This document shows positions 18,317-27,029 of a DNA stretch of 64,000 nt, in pieces. The DNA lies in contig NZ_CP102250.1 of NCBI RefSeq assembly GCF_025144995.1, positions 682,001 through 746,000 on the forward strand, given 5' to 3'. The stretch comes from Alistipes indistinctus YIT 12060. Its GTDB lineage: Bacteria; Bacteroidota; Bacteroidia; Bacteroidales; Rikenellaceae. The position numbers were made by a program, and so were the translations under genes. How positions within the stretch are numbered: position 1 is the stretch's first letter; the number at the start of each line of letters is the position of its first letter. The notes under the pieces were generated by a model, which ran no database searches, had not been told where the DNA came from, and saw only the letters and a program-made list of their open reading frames with translations.

Positions 18317-18324
18317 TAACTTTG
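18317..18324 (+). promoter_or_regulatory. Probable -7 box of the lptB promoter
   Basis: TAACTTTG matches TAnnTTTG and lies 36 bases before the lptB ATG in the recQ/lptB divergent gap. The expected -33 position reads TAAA, so only the -7 element is supported. Confidence 0.4.
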
Positions 18325-18359
18325 TAGGAAATTATTTCTTTTTCGGGGACATTCGCCAG

Positions 18360-19082
18360 ATGAAACTATACACCAAAGACCTAGTTAAAAAATACAAAAC
18401 GCGCACGGTAGTCGACCACGTTTCGATCGAGGTCAACCAAGGCGAAATCGTCGGATTGCTGGGGCCCAACGGAGCCGGCAAGACCACCACTTTCTACATG
18501 ATCGTGGGACTGATCAAGCCCAACGAGGGGGGTATTTTCCTCGAAGGTACCGAACTGACCAAAGAACCGGTCTACAAACGCGCGCAAAAAGGGGTCGGTT
18601 ATCTGGCCCAGGAAGCCTCGGTGTTCCGCCACCTGTCGGTGGAAGACAATATCCGGGCCGTGCTGCAAATGACCGATTTTACCAAGGAGTACCAGCGCGA
18701 ACGGCTCGAAAACCTGATCGAAGAGTTCCGGTTGCAGAAAGTGCGTAAGAGTATGGGTATCCAGCTTTCGGGCGGCGAACGGCGCCGAACCGAAATCGCG
18801 CGCGCGGTGGCGATCAACCCCAAGTTCATCCTGCTCGACGAACCGTTCGCCGGCGTCGACCCCATCGCCGTAGAGGATATCCAAAGTATCGTGGCGACAC
18901 TCAAGGATAAGAATATCGGCGTGGTGATCACCGACCACAACGTGCACGAAACCCTCTTGATCACCGACCGCACCTACCTGCTCTTCGAAGGCAAAATCCT
19001 CAAGGCAGGGTCGGCCGAAGACCTTGCCAACGACGAAACGGTACGAAAAGTCTACCTCGGGCAGGATTTCAAACTTCGTTAG
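18360..19082 (+). CDS. lptB: LPS export ABC transporter ATP-binding protein LptB
   Basis: Cytoplasmic ATPase of the Lpt machine that extracts lipopolysaccharide from the inner membrane with LptF and LptG. The 240-residue protein has Walker [10 protein letters not shown] near 35-43, the signature LSGGERRR near 139-146, and Walker [13 protein letters not shown], followed by the switch histidine in ITDHNV. The GERRR variant and overall length are typical of LptB rather than amino-acid ABC ATPases. aroA starts 8 bases downstream, so the two are probably co-transcribed. Confidence 0.95.
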   Translation: MKLYTKDLVKKYKTRTVVDHVSIEVNQGEIVGLLGPNGAGKTTTFYMIVGLIKPNEGGIFLEGTELTKEPVYKRAQKGVGYLAQEASVFRHLSVEDNIRAVLQMTDFTKEYQRERLENLIEEFRLQKVRKSMGIQLSGGERRRTEIARAVAINPKFILLDEPFAGVDPIAVEDIQSIVATLKDKNIGVVITDHNVHETLLITDRTYLLFEGKILKAGSAEDLANDETVRKVYLGQDFKLR

Positions 19083-19090
19083 GAAACACC

Positions 19091-20332
19091 ATGAAAACAA
19101 CCATACACAAAGGCCGTATTGCAGGCAGCATCACCGCACCGGCATCGAAAAGCTATGCTCAGCGGGCCGTAGCCGCTGCCCTGCTTGCCGGCGGGGAGAC
19201 GACGCTCACCCACCTGGATCTGTGCAACGACACGCGTGCCGCGCTCGACGTGGCCCGTAGGCTCGGGGCATCGGTCTCGCACGAAGGGACTACCTACACG
19301 ATCCGTGGCGGCCTGAATCCGGTCTCGACCAAACTCAACATCGGGGAATCGGGACTGGCCACGCGGCTCTTCACTCCGATCGCTTCACTCTGCCACATGC
19401 CTATCACGATCAACGGCGAAGGCTCGATCCTGCGCCGCCCGATCGAAATGATGGAAGAACCGTTGCAGGCGCTCGGCGTCGAGGTAATCTCCAACGGGGG
19501 CTACCTGCCCATCTCCGTAAAAGGACCGATGCGCGGCGGGGAAATACATGTGGACGGTTCGCTCAGTTCACAGTTCATCACGGGCCTGTTGATGGCCCTA
19601 CCGCTGTCGCCGAACGACACGGTACTGCATGTGGAAAACCTCAAAAGCCGCCCTTACGTCGATATGACCATCGACCTGGCCGCCCGGTTCGGCGTAGCCA
19701 TCGAACACAACAACTACGAACAGTTCTACATTGCGGGCGGACAACACTACACCCCCTGCACATACAATATAGAGGGAGACTGGAGCGGAGCTTCGTGCCT
19801 GCTCGTAGCCGGGGCAACCGCAGGCAGCATCACGATCCGGAACCTGAACCACATCTCGCTGCAGGCCGACCTGGCAATCATCGAAGCACTGGCGCGTGCC
19901 GGAGCCGAAATAATCACTACTAACTCCTCGGTCACGGTGCACGGAGGGCCGCTGCACGCCTTTGAATTCGACGCCACCGACTGCCCCGACCTCTTCCCGG
20001 CGCTGGCCGCATTGGCGGCGAGTTGCGAGGGCACATCCGTGCTGACAGGCACGCAGCGGCTCACTTACAAGGAAAGCAACCGGGCCGAAACGATCGCGGA
20101 AGTGTTCGGAAGGCTGGGAATAGGGGTCGACCTGTCGGAAGAGAACACGATGCGCATCACGGGCGGTCCGGTCTCGAGCGCCGTCGTGGACAGCCACAAC
20201 GACCACCGCATTGCGATGGCTGCCGCCGTAGCCGCACTCAGCAGCGACGACAGCGTTGTAATCGAAGGTGCCGATGCGGCCGACAAATCCTATCCGAACT
20301 TCTGGAACGACCTGGATACGTTGCGGAGCTGA
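19091..20332 (+). CDS. aroA: 3-phosphoshikimate 1-carboxyvinyltransferase (EPSP synthase)
   Basis: Sixth step of the shikimate pathway: transfers enolpyruvyl from PEP to shikimate-3-phosphate in the cytosol. Of 413 residues, the N-terminal motif ASKSYAQRAVAAALLAGG binds substrate. GESGLATRLFTPIA and SLSSQFITGLLMALP are the expected core motifs, and the C-terminal HNDHRIAMAAAVAAL and KSYPNFWNDL complete the active site. It is somewhat shorter than the roughly 430-residue E. coli enzyme but has all key motifs. It follows lptB by 8 bases and precedes aroC, the next pathway enzyme, by 143 bases. Confidence 0.97.
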   Translation: MKTTIHKGRIAGSITAPASKSYAQRAVAAALLAGGETTLTHLDLCNDTRAALDVARRLGASVSHEGTTYTIRGGLNPVSTKLNIGESGLATRLFTPIASLCHMPITINGEGSILRRPIEMMEEPLQALGVEVISNGGYLPISVKGPMRGGEIHVDGSLSSQFITGLLMALPLSPNDTVLHVENLKSRPYVDMTIDLAARFGVAIEHNNYEQFYIAGGQHYTPCTYNIEGDWSGASCLLVAGATAGSITIRNLNHISLQADLAIIEALARAGAEIITTNSSVTVHGGPLHAFEFDATDCPDLFPALAALAASCEGTSVLTGTQRLTYKESNRAETIAEVFGRLGIGVDLSEENTMRITGGPVSSAVVDSHNDHRIAMAAAVAALSSDDSVVIEGADAADKSYPNFWNDLDTLRS

Positions 20333-20475
20333 AACAATTACATCTAATTTCATTAATACACATAAAAAAACCGGCGACATAAAGACCGAAGCAACCTGAA
20401 TTCGGATTCTTGCACACCGGCATCCAAACGCAAAATATCCGCCGCAAGGCGCCAAACCTTATAACCAGACATCAG

Positions 20476-21483
20476 ATGAACAGCTTCGGCAGGTTATTCC
20501 GAATCTCCATTTTCGGCGAATCGCACGGCGGCATGGTCGGCGTCACGCTGGACGGCGTGCCGGCAGGCATCGCCCTGAGTGAAAAATCCTTCACGGCAGA
20601 CCTCGCACGGCGCAAAAGCGGCAAGCGGGGAACCACCCCGCGCAAAGAGAGTGACGCCCCGCACATCGTTACGGGCGTTTTCAACGGGCGCACGACCGGA
20701 GCGCCGCTGACGGTCGTCTATTACAATGAAAATACGCTTTCGGGAGACTACCGCAACCTGGTCACCCACCCGCGCCCGTCGCACGCCGACTGGGTAGCGA
20801 TGACCAAATACAAAGGATTTGCCGATTACCGCGGAGGCGGGCATTTTTCGGGACGGCTGACCCTCGGACTGGTTACGGCCGGGGTAGTAGCCAAACTGAT
20901 CCTCAAGAAACTTTACAAGAATAAAATCAAATTCGACACCGTGCTCTCCGAAATCGGAGGCTGTGCCGATCCGGACCGGTTCCCCGAAATCATCGAAGAG
21001 GCGTTGCGGACGCAGGATTCGGTAGGCGGTATCGTCGAATGTACCGCCAGCGGCGTACCGGTGGGATTGGGCGAACCCTTCTTCGACTCGGCCGAAAGCG
21101 TGATGAGCCACCTGCTCTACTCCGTCCCGGCAGTCAAGGCAGTGGAGTTCGGACTCGGTTTCGGATCGGCCAAACTGCACGGCAGCGAAAACAACGACCC
21201 GATCATGTCGCCCGACGGCGCGACAGCTACGAACCATTCGGGAGGTATCGTCGGCGGCATCACCAACGGCAACCCGGTGGTGGTGCGCGTGGCCGTAAAG
21301 CCCACTTCGAGCATATCGTCGCCGCAGCTCACGCTGAATACCGAAACAGGCACCCCTGAACGGCTGGTCATCAAAGGCCGCCATGACGCGTGCATCGCAA
21401 TGCGGGCCGTGGTGGTGATCGAATCGGCCGTAGCAGCGGCCCTGTGCGATCTGGCGCTGGTCGCCAAGTCGCAAGGTTTGTAA
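20476..21483 (+). CDS. aroC: Chorismate synthase
   Basis: Final shikimate-pathway step, converting EPSP to chorismate with reduced FMN. The protein has 335 residues from ATG 20476, beginning MNSFGRLFRISIFGESHGG with the diagnostic GESHG motif. RPSHAD and a GGGHFSGRLT segment follow, and the FMN-contacting SGRHDACIAMRAVVV-type motif (GRHDACIAMRAVVVIE) is at the end. An in-frame ATG 22 codons upstream is rejected because the family begins close to this methionine. It follows aroA in the same orientation. Confidence 0.97.
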   Translation: MNSFGRLFRISIFGESHGGMVGVTLDGVPAGIALSEKSFTADLARRKSGKRGTTPRKESDAPHIVTGVFNGRTTGAPLTVVYYNENTLSGDYRNLVTHPRPSHADWVAMTKYKGFADYRGGGHFSGRLTLGLVTAGVVAKLILKKLYKNKIKFDTVLSEIGGCADPDRFPEIIEEALRTQDSVGGIVECTASGVPVGLGEPFFDSAESVMSHLLYSVPAVKAVEFGLGFGSAKLHGSENNDPIMSPDGATATNHSGGIVGGITNGNPVVVRVAVKPTSSISSPQLTLNTETGTPERLVIKGRHDACIAMRAVVVIESAVAAALCDLALVAKSQGL

Positions 21484-21499
21484 AGATATGCGCAAAGGT

Positions 21500-21530
21500 T
21501 TTGCATATCCGGTAAAAATATATACATTTG
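21500..21530 (+). promoter_or_regulatory. Bacteroidetes-type promoter for the DUF177-rpmF-plsX-fabH operon
   Basis: TTTG at 21500-21503 and TACATTTG at 21523-21530 are 19 bases apart, a full match to the Bacteroidetes consensus. The expected transcript start near 21537 lies about 16-25 bases before the DUF177 start codon, consistent with the non-ATG start chosen there. Confidence 0.75.
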
Positions 21531-21552
21531 TGCTCTATTTTTCAGTAGCTGA

Positions 21553-22155
21553 GTGGATATTTTGAAGCGATACGCGATCCCGTACAAAGGGTTGAGCATT
21601 GGAAACCACCATTTTGAATTTGAGGTGGACGACCGTTTTTTCGACGCTTTCGAGGGTTCGGAGATTCACAGGGGGCATGCATCGGTCAGTGTCGAATTGG
21701 TCAAAACGGAACGCCTGCTGACGTTGGACTTCACAATCGACGGTGAAGCGGAGGTGACCTGCGACCGCTGCCTGGACGAATTCATGATGCCCGTACACTA
21801 TGCAGGAACGCTGCAGGTCCGGTTTTCGGAGACTGAAAAAGAGAGCGACGGCGAAGTGATGTGGCTGAGTCCCAATGAGACGGAACTCCCGTTGGGGCAA
21901 TATATTTATGAAAGCATATCACTGAGCCTGCCCTACCGGAAGATTCACCCGGAGGATGCCGAAGGCCACAGCCTGTGCAATCCCGAAATGCTCTCGCGTT
22001 TTCGGATTGTCAGTGAAGAGGAGTTCGAGCAGTTCGTGCAGCAAACCGCAGCCGAGGCCGCAACGGAAAATGCCCCGGCGCAAGACGGCGACTCGCCTTG
22101 GAGCGAACTGGAAACGCTGAAAAAGAAATTGGAACAAGAACAACAAAAGAAGTAG
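21553..22155 (+). CDS. DUF177 (YceD) family protein
   Basis: Member of the YceD/DUF177 family, linked to 23S rRNA accumulation and almost always encoded just before rpmF. The 200-residue protein has the central paired cysteines in VTCDRCLDEFMMPV and the later acidic region typical of the family. A coiled, glutamine-rich tail follows. No ATG fits: translation starts at GTG 21553 or, giving a protein three residues shorter, TTG 21562. The residues KRYAIPYKGL correspond to the family N-terminus. It leads an operon with rpmF, plsX and fabH, the order conserved in many bacteria. Confidence 0.88.
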   Translation: MDILKRYAIPYKGLSIGNHHFEFEVDDRFFDAFEGSEIHRGHASVSVELVKTERLLTLDFTIDGEAEVTCDRCLDEFMMPVHYAGTLQVRFSETEKESDGEVMWLSPNETELPLGQYIYESISLSLPYRKIHPEDAEGHSLCNPEMLSRFRIVSEEEFEQFVQQTAAEAATENAPAQDGDSPWSELETLKKKLEQEQQKK

Positions 22156-22187
22156 ATTAAGAGTTATATCATAAAAACATTCTCAAC

Positions 22188-22370
22188 ATGGCACATCCTA
22201 AACATAAAGTCTCCAGTACGAGAAGAGACAAGAGAAGAACCCATTACAAAGCCGCCGTTCCCACATTGGCGACCTGCTCGAACTGCGGCGCGACCGTCCT
22301 TTACCACCGGGTTTGCCCCGAGTGCGGCTATTATAGGGGCCGTGTAGCGATCGAGAAAAAAGCGGAATAG
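22188..22370 (+). CDS. rpmF: 50S ribosomal protein L32
   Basis: Small 60-residue protein of the large ribosomal subunit. It opens [20 protein letters not shown] and carries four cysteines (30, 33, 43, 46) in CSNC and CPEC, the zinc-binding form of L32. It lies 32 bases after the DUF177 stop and 25 bases before plsX, the conserved arrangement coupling ribosome and lipid synthesis genes. Confidence 0.97.
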   Translation: MAHPKHKVSSTRRDKRRTHYKAAVPTLATCSNCGATVLYHRVCPECGYYRGRVAIEKKAE

Positions 22371-22395
22371 GCATGCCGGCCCCCATTAAGCTCCA

Positions 22396-23346
22396 ATGAC
22401 TATGACCAGAATAGGAATTGATGCAATGGGCGGAGACTTTGCCCCGCGGACGGTCGTACTAGGCGCCATCAGCGCTTCGCGCAAACTGGCGCGGGACAGC
22501 CGGATCGTCCTTTTCGGCGACAAGAGCCGCATCGAGGAGATTCTAGCCGAGGAAAACTGCCCGGCCGGCACTTTCGACATCGTGCATACGAGTGAAGTGA
22601 TCGAAATGGGCGACAATCCGACGCAGGCTTTCTCGAAAAAAACCGACTCAAGCATCGTGGTCGGTTTTAACCACCTGCTCGAAGGCAAGATCGACGGCTT
22701 TGCAAGCGCCGGAAGCACCGGCGCAATGATGGTGGGTTGCATGTATACCGTCAAGCAGATCGAAGGTGTAATCCGTCCGACCATTTCGGCCCTGTTCCCC
22801 ACTATCGACGGCAGCGAAGCGCTGCTGTTGGACGTAGGCCTGAATGTAGACTGCAAACCCGACGTTCTTTACCAATACGGTATCATCGGCAGCACTTACG
22901 CAAAAAGCGTGATGGGCAAGGCTAACCCGCGGGTGGCCCTGCTGAACATCGGCGAAGAGAAAGAGAAAGGCAACCAACAAACGAAGGCTACCTACGAACT
23001 GATGGATAACAGCACCGACTTCAATTTCGTCGGCAACATCGAAGCGAAACACTTATTCGACAGCAGCGTGGCGGATGTGATCGTTTGCGACGGTTTCGTA
23101 GGCAACACGATTCTCAAGATGTCGGAAGGTATTTTTGAGATGACGCGCCAACAGGGTTTGAAAAATACCTATTTCGAAAATCTCAATTACGAAAAAGTGG
23201 GTGGGACGCCCGTGTTAGGCATCAATTCCACCGTAATCATCGGCCACGGCTGCTCCAGCGCAACCGCCATCGAAAACATGGTTCTCCAGACTGAAAAGAC
23301 GATCAAGGCGGGAGTGGCAGCCAAACTCCGAGAAATTTTCAGCTAA
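22396..23346 (+). CDS. plsX: Phosphate acyltransferase PlsX
   Basis: Peripheral membrane enzyme that makes acyl-phosphate from acyl-ACP for phosphatidic acid synthesis with PlsY. The 316 residues include the opening [24 protein letters not shown] and the [10 protein letters not shown] motif. The start is ATG 22396 or the second ATG at 22402. Its stop TAA shares a base with the fabH ATG (TAATG), indicating translational coupling. It sits in the yceD-rpmF-plsX-fabH operon. Confidence 0.96.
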   Translation: MTMTRIGIDAMGGDFAPRTVVLGAISASRKLARDSRIVLFGDKSRIEEILAEENCPAGTFDIVHTSEVIEMGDNPTQAFSKKTDSSIVVGFNHLLEGKIDGFASAGSTGAMMVGCMYTVKQIEGVIRPTISALFPTIDGSEALLLDVGLNVDCKPDVLYQYGIIGSTYAKSVMGKANPRVALLNIGEEKEKGNQQTKATYELMDNSTDFNFVGNIEAKHLFDSSVADVIVCDGFVGNTILKMSEGIFEMTRQQGLKNTYFENLNYEKVGGTPVLGINSTVIIGHGCSSATAIENMVLQTEKTIKAGVAAKLREIFS

Positions 23347-24359
23347 TGACGACAAAGACAACCGCAGCGATTACAGGCGTGGGCGCCTACCTGCCCGACT
23401 ACATTCTCGACAACATCGAGCTGAGCCACATGGTGGACACCTCCGACGAATGGATCATGTCACGCATCGGCATCAAAACCCGCCACATTCTCAAAGGCGA
23501 GGGCCTCGGCACCTCTTATATGGGAGAGCGCGCCGTGAACGACCTGCTCGAAAAAACGGGAACCGATCCGATGGACATCGACGTAGTGATCTGCGCCACG
23601 GTAACGCCCGACATGTTCTTCCCGTCGACGGCCAACCTGATCGCCCATAAAAGCGGCATGAAAAAGGCTTTCGGATTCGACCTGTCGGCAGCCTGCAGCG
23701 GCTTTATCTTCGCCCTGAACACCGCATCGAAACTTATCGAAGCGGGACCTTATAAAAAGATCGTCGTAGTCGGCGCCGACAAGATGTCTTCAATCATCGA
23801 CTACACCGACCGCTCTACCTGCCCGATCTTCGGTGACGGCGCCGCAGCCGTACTGCTCGAACCGACGACTGACGGTACAGGTGTCCTCAACGCGATCCTG
23901 CATTCGGACGCATCCGGCGCGCAGCACCTGCACATGAAAGCCGGCGGCTCCGCCTATCCCCCGACACACGATACGGTAGACAAAGGCTGGCACTATGTCT
24001 ATCAGGAAGGACAGCCCGTTTTCAAAGCCGCCGTATCGAACATGGCCGATACATCGGTCGAAATCATGGAGCGTAACCACCTGACCGCCGACGATATCCG
24101 CTACCTGGTACCGCACCAGGCCAACCTGCGTATCATCGACGCAACGGCACACCGAATGGGGCTTCCGGCCGAAAAATGCATGATCAATATCGACAAGTTC
24201 GGCAACACCACGGCAGCAACTATTCCGCTCTGTCTTTGGGATTACGAATCGCGCCTGCGCAAAGGCGACAACCTGATTCTGTCCGCATTCGGCGGAGGAT
24301 ATACCTGGGGAGCCCTTTACGTGAAATGGGCCTACAACGGCGGGGATTTTTCCAAATAA
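23346..24359 (+). CDS. fabH: 3-oxoacyl-ACP synthase III (FabH)
   Basis: Initiates type II fatty-acid synthesis by condensing an acyl-CoA primer with malonyl-ACP. The protein has 337 residues with the catalytic triad Cys117 (SAACSGF), His257 (PHQANLR) and Asn287 (FGNTTA). It overlaps plsX by one base. Whether it prefers acetyl or branched primers cannot be read from sequence; Bacteroidales make much iso/anteiso fatty acid. No clear terminator separates it from the tRNA-Arg gene 108 bases downstream. Confidence 0.97.
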   Translation: MTTKTTAAITGVGAYLPDYILDNIELSHMVDTSDEWIMSRIGIKTRHILKGEGLGTSYMGERAVNDLLEKTGTDPMDIDVVICATVTPDMFFPSTANLIAHKSGMKKAFGFDLSAACSGFIFALNTASKLIEAGPYKKIVVVGADKMSSIIDYTDRSTCPIFGDGAAAVLLEPTTDGTGVLNAILHSDASGAQHLHMKAGGSAYPPTHDTVDKGWHYVYQEGQPVFKAAVSNMADTSVEIMERNHLTADDIRYLVPHQANLRIIDATAHRMGLPAEKCMINIDKFGNTTAATIPLCLWDYESRLRKGDNLILSAFGGGYTWGALYVKWAYNGGDFSK

Positions 24360-24467
24360 GCCCCAAAAACACCGTCATCAAACATATTGCGTACACACCG
24401 GACGAACTCACCTCATACCGATGAGATGTCGCAACAGCCTATAGAAAACAGGACTGAACAAGTTGGA

Positions 24468-24539
24468 GGTTCTATAGTTCAAGGGATAGAACGGAAGTTT
24501 CCTAAACTTTAAATGCAGGTTCGAGTCCTGCTAGAACCA
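24468..24539 (+). tRNA. tRNA-Arg (anticodon CCT)
   Basis: A full cloverleaf folds over 72 bases. The acceptor stem pairs GGTTCTA with TAGAACC, the D stem GTTC with GAAC, the anticodon stem GAAGT with ACTTT, and the T stem GCAGG with CCTGC around TTCGAGT. The loop TTCCTAA gives anticodon CCT, reading AGG. The 3' CCA is not encoded in full (ACCAC follows the stem). No TAnnTTTG promoter is visible upstream, so it may be read from the fabH transcript. It borders an AT-rich patch and could be an integration site. Confidence 0.92.
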
Positions 24540-24542
24540 CAG

Positions 24543-24576
24543 AAATTCCTGATAATTAATACATTATCAGGAATTT
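24543..24576 (+). terminator. Terminator after tRNA-Arg
   Basis: A 14-base perfect stem (24543-24556 with 24563-24576) with a 6-base loop is followed by T-rich sequence, starting 4 bases after the tRNA 3' end. The stem is A/T-rich and may also end minus-strand transcripts. Confidence 0.7.
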
Positions 24577-24606
24577 TGATTTTACAACAGGAACGAATTT
24601 AGGAAC

Positions 24607-24646
24607 GTTTTATATTCTCAAGGGATAAAACGCCTAATTCCTATCT
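24607..24646 (+). repeat. Degenerate copy of the 5' half of tRNA-Arg(CCT)
   Basis: This segment resembles tRNA-Arg positions from the acceptor stem through the anticodon loop: it keeps TTATA, AAGGGATA, AACG and TTCCTA in the same order with near-equal spacing. The D and anticodon stems no longer pair properly and there is no T arm, so it is not a functional tRNA. Attachment-site debris or a decayed duplicate are possible explanations. Confidence 0.4.
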
Positions 24647-24936
24647 TCCTCCACAAGAGAAAAATTAAGGTTACCCCTACCCACCGGACACCCACACCCT
24701 CCACGGTCTTTTTCGTTTTCTCAGTCACGACGGTCAATCAACTATAAACCAGCGACTAATCGCAGGGTGTGGTCGATTATCGTGCAGGCAGGGGAATTGG
24801 CTGGAATGTAATATTTTGATTATCAGTTTACATTCAGCCCCGTGAAGGACATAAAATCGTACCTTCACTTATTTATTTCAAAACTATAAAACAACACTGG
24901 GATACAAGAAATAACCTAATCTCTGTACAAAACATG

Positions 24937-26016
24937 TCATTTTATATCGATCCGTTCAACCGGTTGTTTCTTCACGTCATCCAGCGGCATACTGTAATAT
25001 CTCACATTCTCGAAATCAATAGTTTTCAAGTCTATGCAACGGATGTTGCTATTGTACATGGTGCGATAATAAATGATCCTATTTCGCGTATCCGTGACCA
25101 CTGTGAATTGCGTAGCGCTCGGGACATCAGCAGATGCTTTCCCCCAAGGTTGTTCAGTACCCGTCGGAATATCGAAATTATTCAGGATATGAAATGCCTG
25201 AAAAGCACTTTCTTGTGCAGACGGTTGTTGCGGTGCTGTCAGTTGAAAGAAAGTCGCACGAACAAACCGGGATGGCGGGGTGAAATCTCCCGGAAGTCCA
25301 AGTAAACCGGCTCCATGTCCGAAAGACTTCATCTGCAAAGGACCATAATCATGTTCTAGGGTTGTCCCGGGCTGTAAATTAATATAATTATTCAAGTTTG
25401 TCCAGTGCCATTCCAAGCCGGGGGAATTGGTCAATACCCCCAAAGGGTTATCGTAAAAACGCATGGTTTCATCCACTATTTCGAGTACGACCTGCCGTCC
25501 CGAAGGTTCAGTGAACCGCCAATGAACGGTAGAGGAACGAGGTTCGATATTGGTAACCCGTATGTTTTGAAGTTTTTCTTTCACCTCGTTGACGGTTTCG
25601 CATTCTCCTAATACATAAGATACCAGTTGGAAGTCTGCCAAACTTTTCTCCTTTTGAGAGGGATCATAGGGAGGATATTTCCCGTAATTAGGAAAATAGA
25701 ACAATCCGGCAGACAGGCCTTTTTCATTGATACCTTCCACCATAAATTCCTTTTGCTCCACGGACAAACCGAAAAACCCGTGTTTGGTTGTGAATTTCAT
25801 TCCATCCCCTCCCGAAGGAGTAAACGATTGAAGTTCCTGATCACGGGGAACAACCACATACATCGTATTCATGACACTTTCCGCCCACTCGACAGTACGT
25901 GCGGCAACGACTGAACCATCGCTGCTTTTTAAGGTAATACCGGTACAGGCTGCTATCGGTGCTTGTGGTGGCAAATCGATTGTATCGGGCAATTTTGACG
26001 GTTGTTTTGAGTTCAT
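24937..26016 (-). CDS. Choloylglycine hydrolase-family linear amide C-N hydrolase (bile salt hydrolase-like)
   Basis: Ntn-hydrolase of 359 residues that would cleave a linear amide such as a conjugated bile acid or a related N-acyl amide. The nucleophile is Cys24 in AACTGITLKSSDG, which must be exposed by removal of the first 23 residues. Arg40 (AARTVEW), Asn197 (LTNSPGLEWHWTNL) and Arg250 (PSRFVRA) match the family active site; Glu43 stands where many bile salt hydrolases have Asp. Gram-negative members usually carry a signal peptide. Here the 23 residues before Cys24 are polar and proline-rich, and an in-frame TGA lies two codons upstream of the ATG. The gene is AT-richer than its neighbours and stands alone next to tRNA-Arg, suggesting acquisition. 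Substrate is undetermined. Confidence 0.85.
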   Translation of the reverse strand: MNSKQPSKLPDTIDLPPQAPIAACTGITLKSSDGSVVAARTVEWAESVMNTMYVVVPRDQELQSFTPSGGDGMKFTTKHGFFGLSVEQKEFMVEGINEKGLSAGLFYFPNYGKYPPYDPSQKEKSLADFQLVSYVLGECETVNEVKEKLQNIRVTNIEPRSSTVHWRFTEPSGRQVVLEIVDETMRFYDNPLGVLTNSPGLEWHWTNLNNYINLQPGTTLEHDYGPLQMKSFGHGAGLLGLPGDFTPPSRFVRATFFQLTAPQQPSAQESAFQAFHILNNFDIPTGTEQPWGKASADVPSATQFTVVTDTRNRIIYYRTMYNSNIRCIDLKTIDFENVRYYSMPLDDVKKQPVERIDIK

Positions 26017-26263
26017 AGGTCACAATTTTAATGTTCTACAATAAAACACTTGAAGCATTTTCGCGAATAGTAAATACAGTTATCAGGCTTTCCGCGTCCG
26101 AGACAGATTCGCGAGGTGTCTATGATTACACTCCTTCCAGTATGATTTCTTTTCAAGCAGTTTTAGGATGTTACTAATGAGGTATATTTTTATAAATGAC
26201 ATTGAAAAACAGAGGTACGTTTTCACGCGTCTGTTTCATGGAAGGAACGATTCGATTCTCCCG

Positions 26264-27016
26264 TCACGGGGCAAGACGCTGCCGGAGCCACTCTCCGTCC
26301 CCTTCCCGCGTATAGAGGATACGGTCGTGCAGCCGGTTTTCGCGCCCCTGCCAAAACTCGATCCGCTCCGGCGTAACCGCATAACCGCCCCAATAATCAG
26401 GACGCTTCAGTCCGGAAATGTCGATACTTGCCGGATGGTCCCGCAAGTCTTGTGAAGCCGGAGAATCTGCCAGGGGTATATTATTCGCCTTTTGGCCACC
26501 TTCCTGCTTCTGACCGTGACTCAGACCATATCGGTCACGCATGCGCACGAATTCCCGCATCAGTCCGGTCCGGCTTCCGATCACCCGGCTTTGCGGCGAA
26601 ACTATCGCGCCGATGCGGCTGCCCAACGGCCGGGAATCGAAATAAGCATCGGACTCCGCTGCGGACAGCTCGACAGCACGGCCTTCGATATGCACCTGGC
26701 GTTCGAGGCCGTACCACAAAAACGAGAGCGAGACGCAGGGATTGGTTTCGATCTGCAGCCCTTTCCGGCTTTCGTAATTGGTAAAAAAGACAAACCGGCC
26801 CTCCTCAAGCCCTTTTAACAATACGGTACGGGTCGACGGGCGGCATTCCTGCGAAACGGTGGCCACGACCATAGCGGTCGGTTCGACCAACCGGGCTTCG
26901 ACCGCCTCTCCTAACCACTCTTCAAATACGACCAACGGATCGTCAGGCATCTGGCACCGGCGCAGACCACCTTGTAAATACTCCTTGCGGATCGAAGCGA
27001 TATCCATAAAATTCAT
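26264..27016 (-). CDS. pdxH: Pyridoxamine 5'-phosphate oxidase
   Basis: FMN enzyme that makes pyridoxal phosphate from PNP or PMP. Recognisable motifs are PSTRTVLLKG, FFTNYESRKG, RQVHIEGRA, SRPLGSRIGAIVSPQS and, at the end, EFWQGRENRLHDRI and RLAP. At 250 residues it is longer than the usual 215. The excess, about 35 residues (near 168-208), is a Gln/Gly/Asn-rich insertion just before RPDYWGGY. The start is ATG 27016 or 27007. It follows the MFS exporter gene by 13 bases on the same strand, so the two are probably co-transcribed. Confidence 0.93.
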   Translation of the reverse strand: MNFMDIASIRKEYLQGGLRRCQMPDDPLVVFEEWLGEAVEARLVEPTAMVVATVSQECRPSTRTVLLKGLEEGRFVFFTNYESRKGLQIETNPCVSLSFLWYGLERQVHIEGRAVELSAAESDAYFDSRPLGSRIGAIVSPQSRVIGSRTGLMREFVRMRDRYGLSHGQKQEGGQKANNIPLADSPASQDLRDHPASIDISGLKRPDYWGGYAVTPERIEFWQGRENRLHDRILYTREGDGEWLRQRLAP

Positions 27017-27029
27017 CTTTTATATTGGT

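Larger units (their letters stand above)
24540..24936. other. AT-rich gene-free stretch downstream of tRNA-Arg
   Basis: About 400 bases without a convincing gene, visibly richer in A/T than the flanking core genes. It contains the tRNA terminator (24543-24576), a degenerate tRNA-Arg-like segment (24607-24646) and an imperfect hairpin (24799-24811 with 24828-24839). It could be the scar of an integrated element; no integrase remains. Confidence 0.5.

Noticed and set aside
24799-24839. Hairpin after the choloylglycine-hydrolase-family gene as terminator
   Set aside because: The stem is imperfect with a long loop and there is no U-tract on the minus strand; kept only as part of the gap description.
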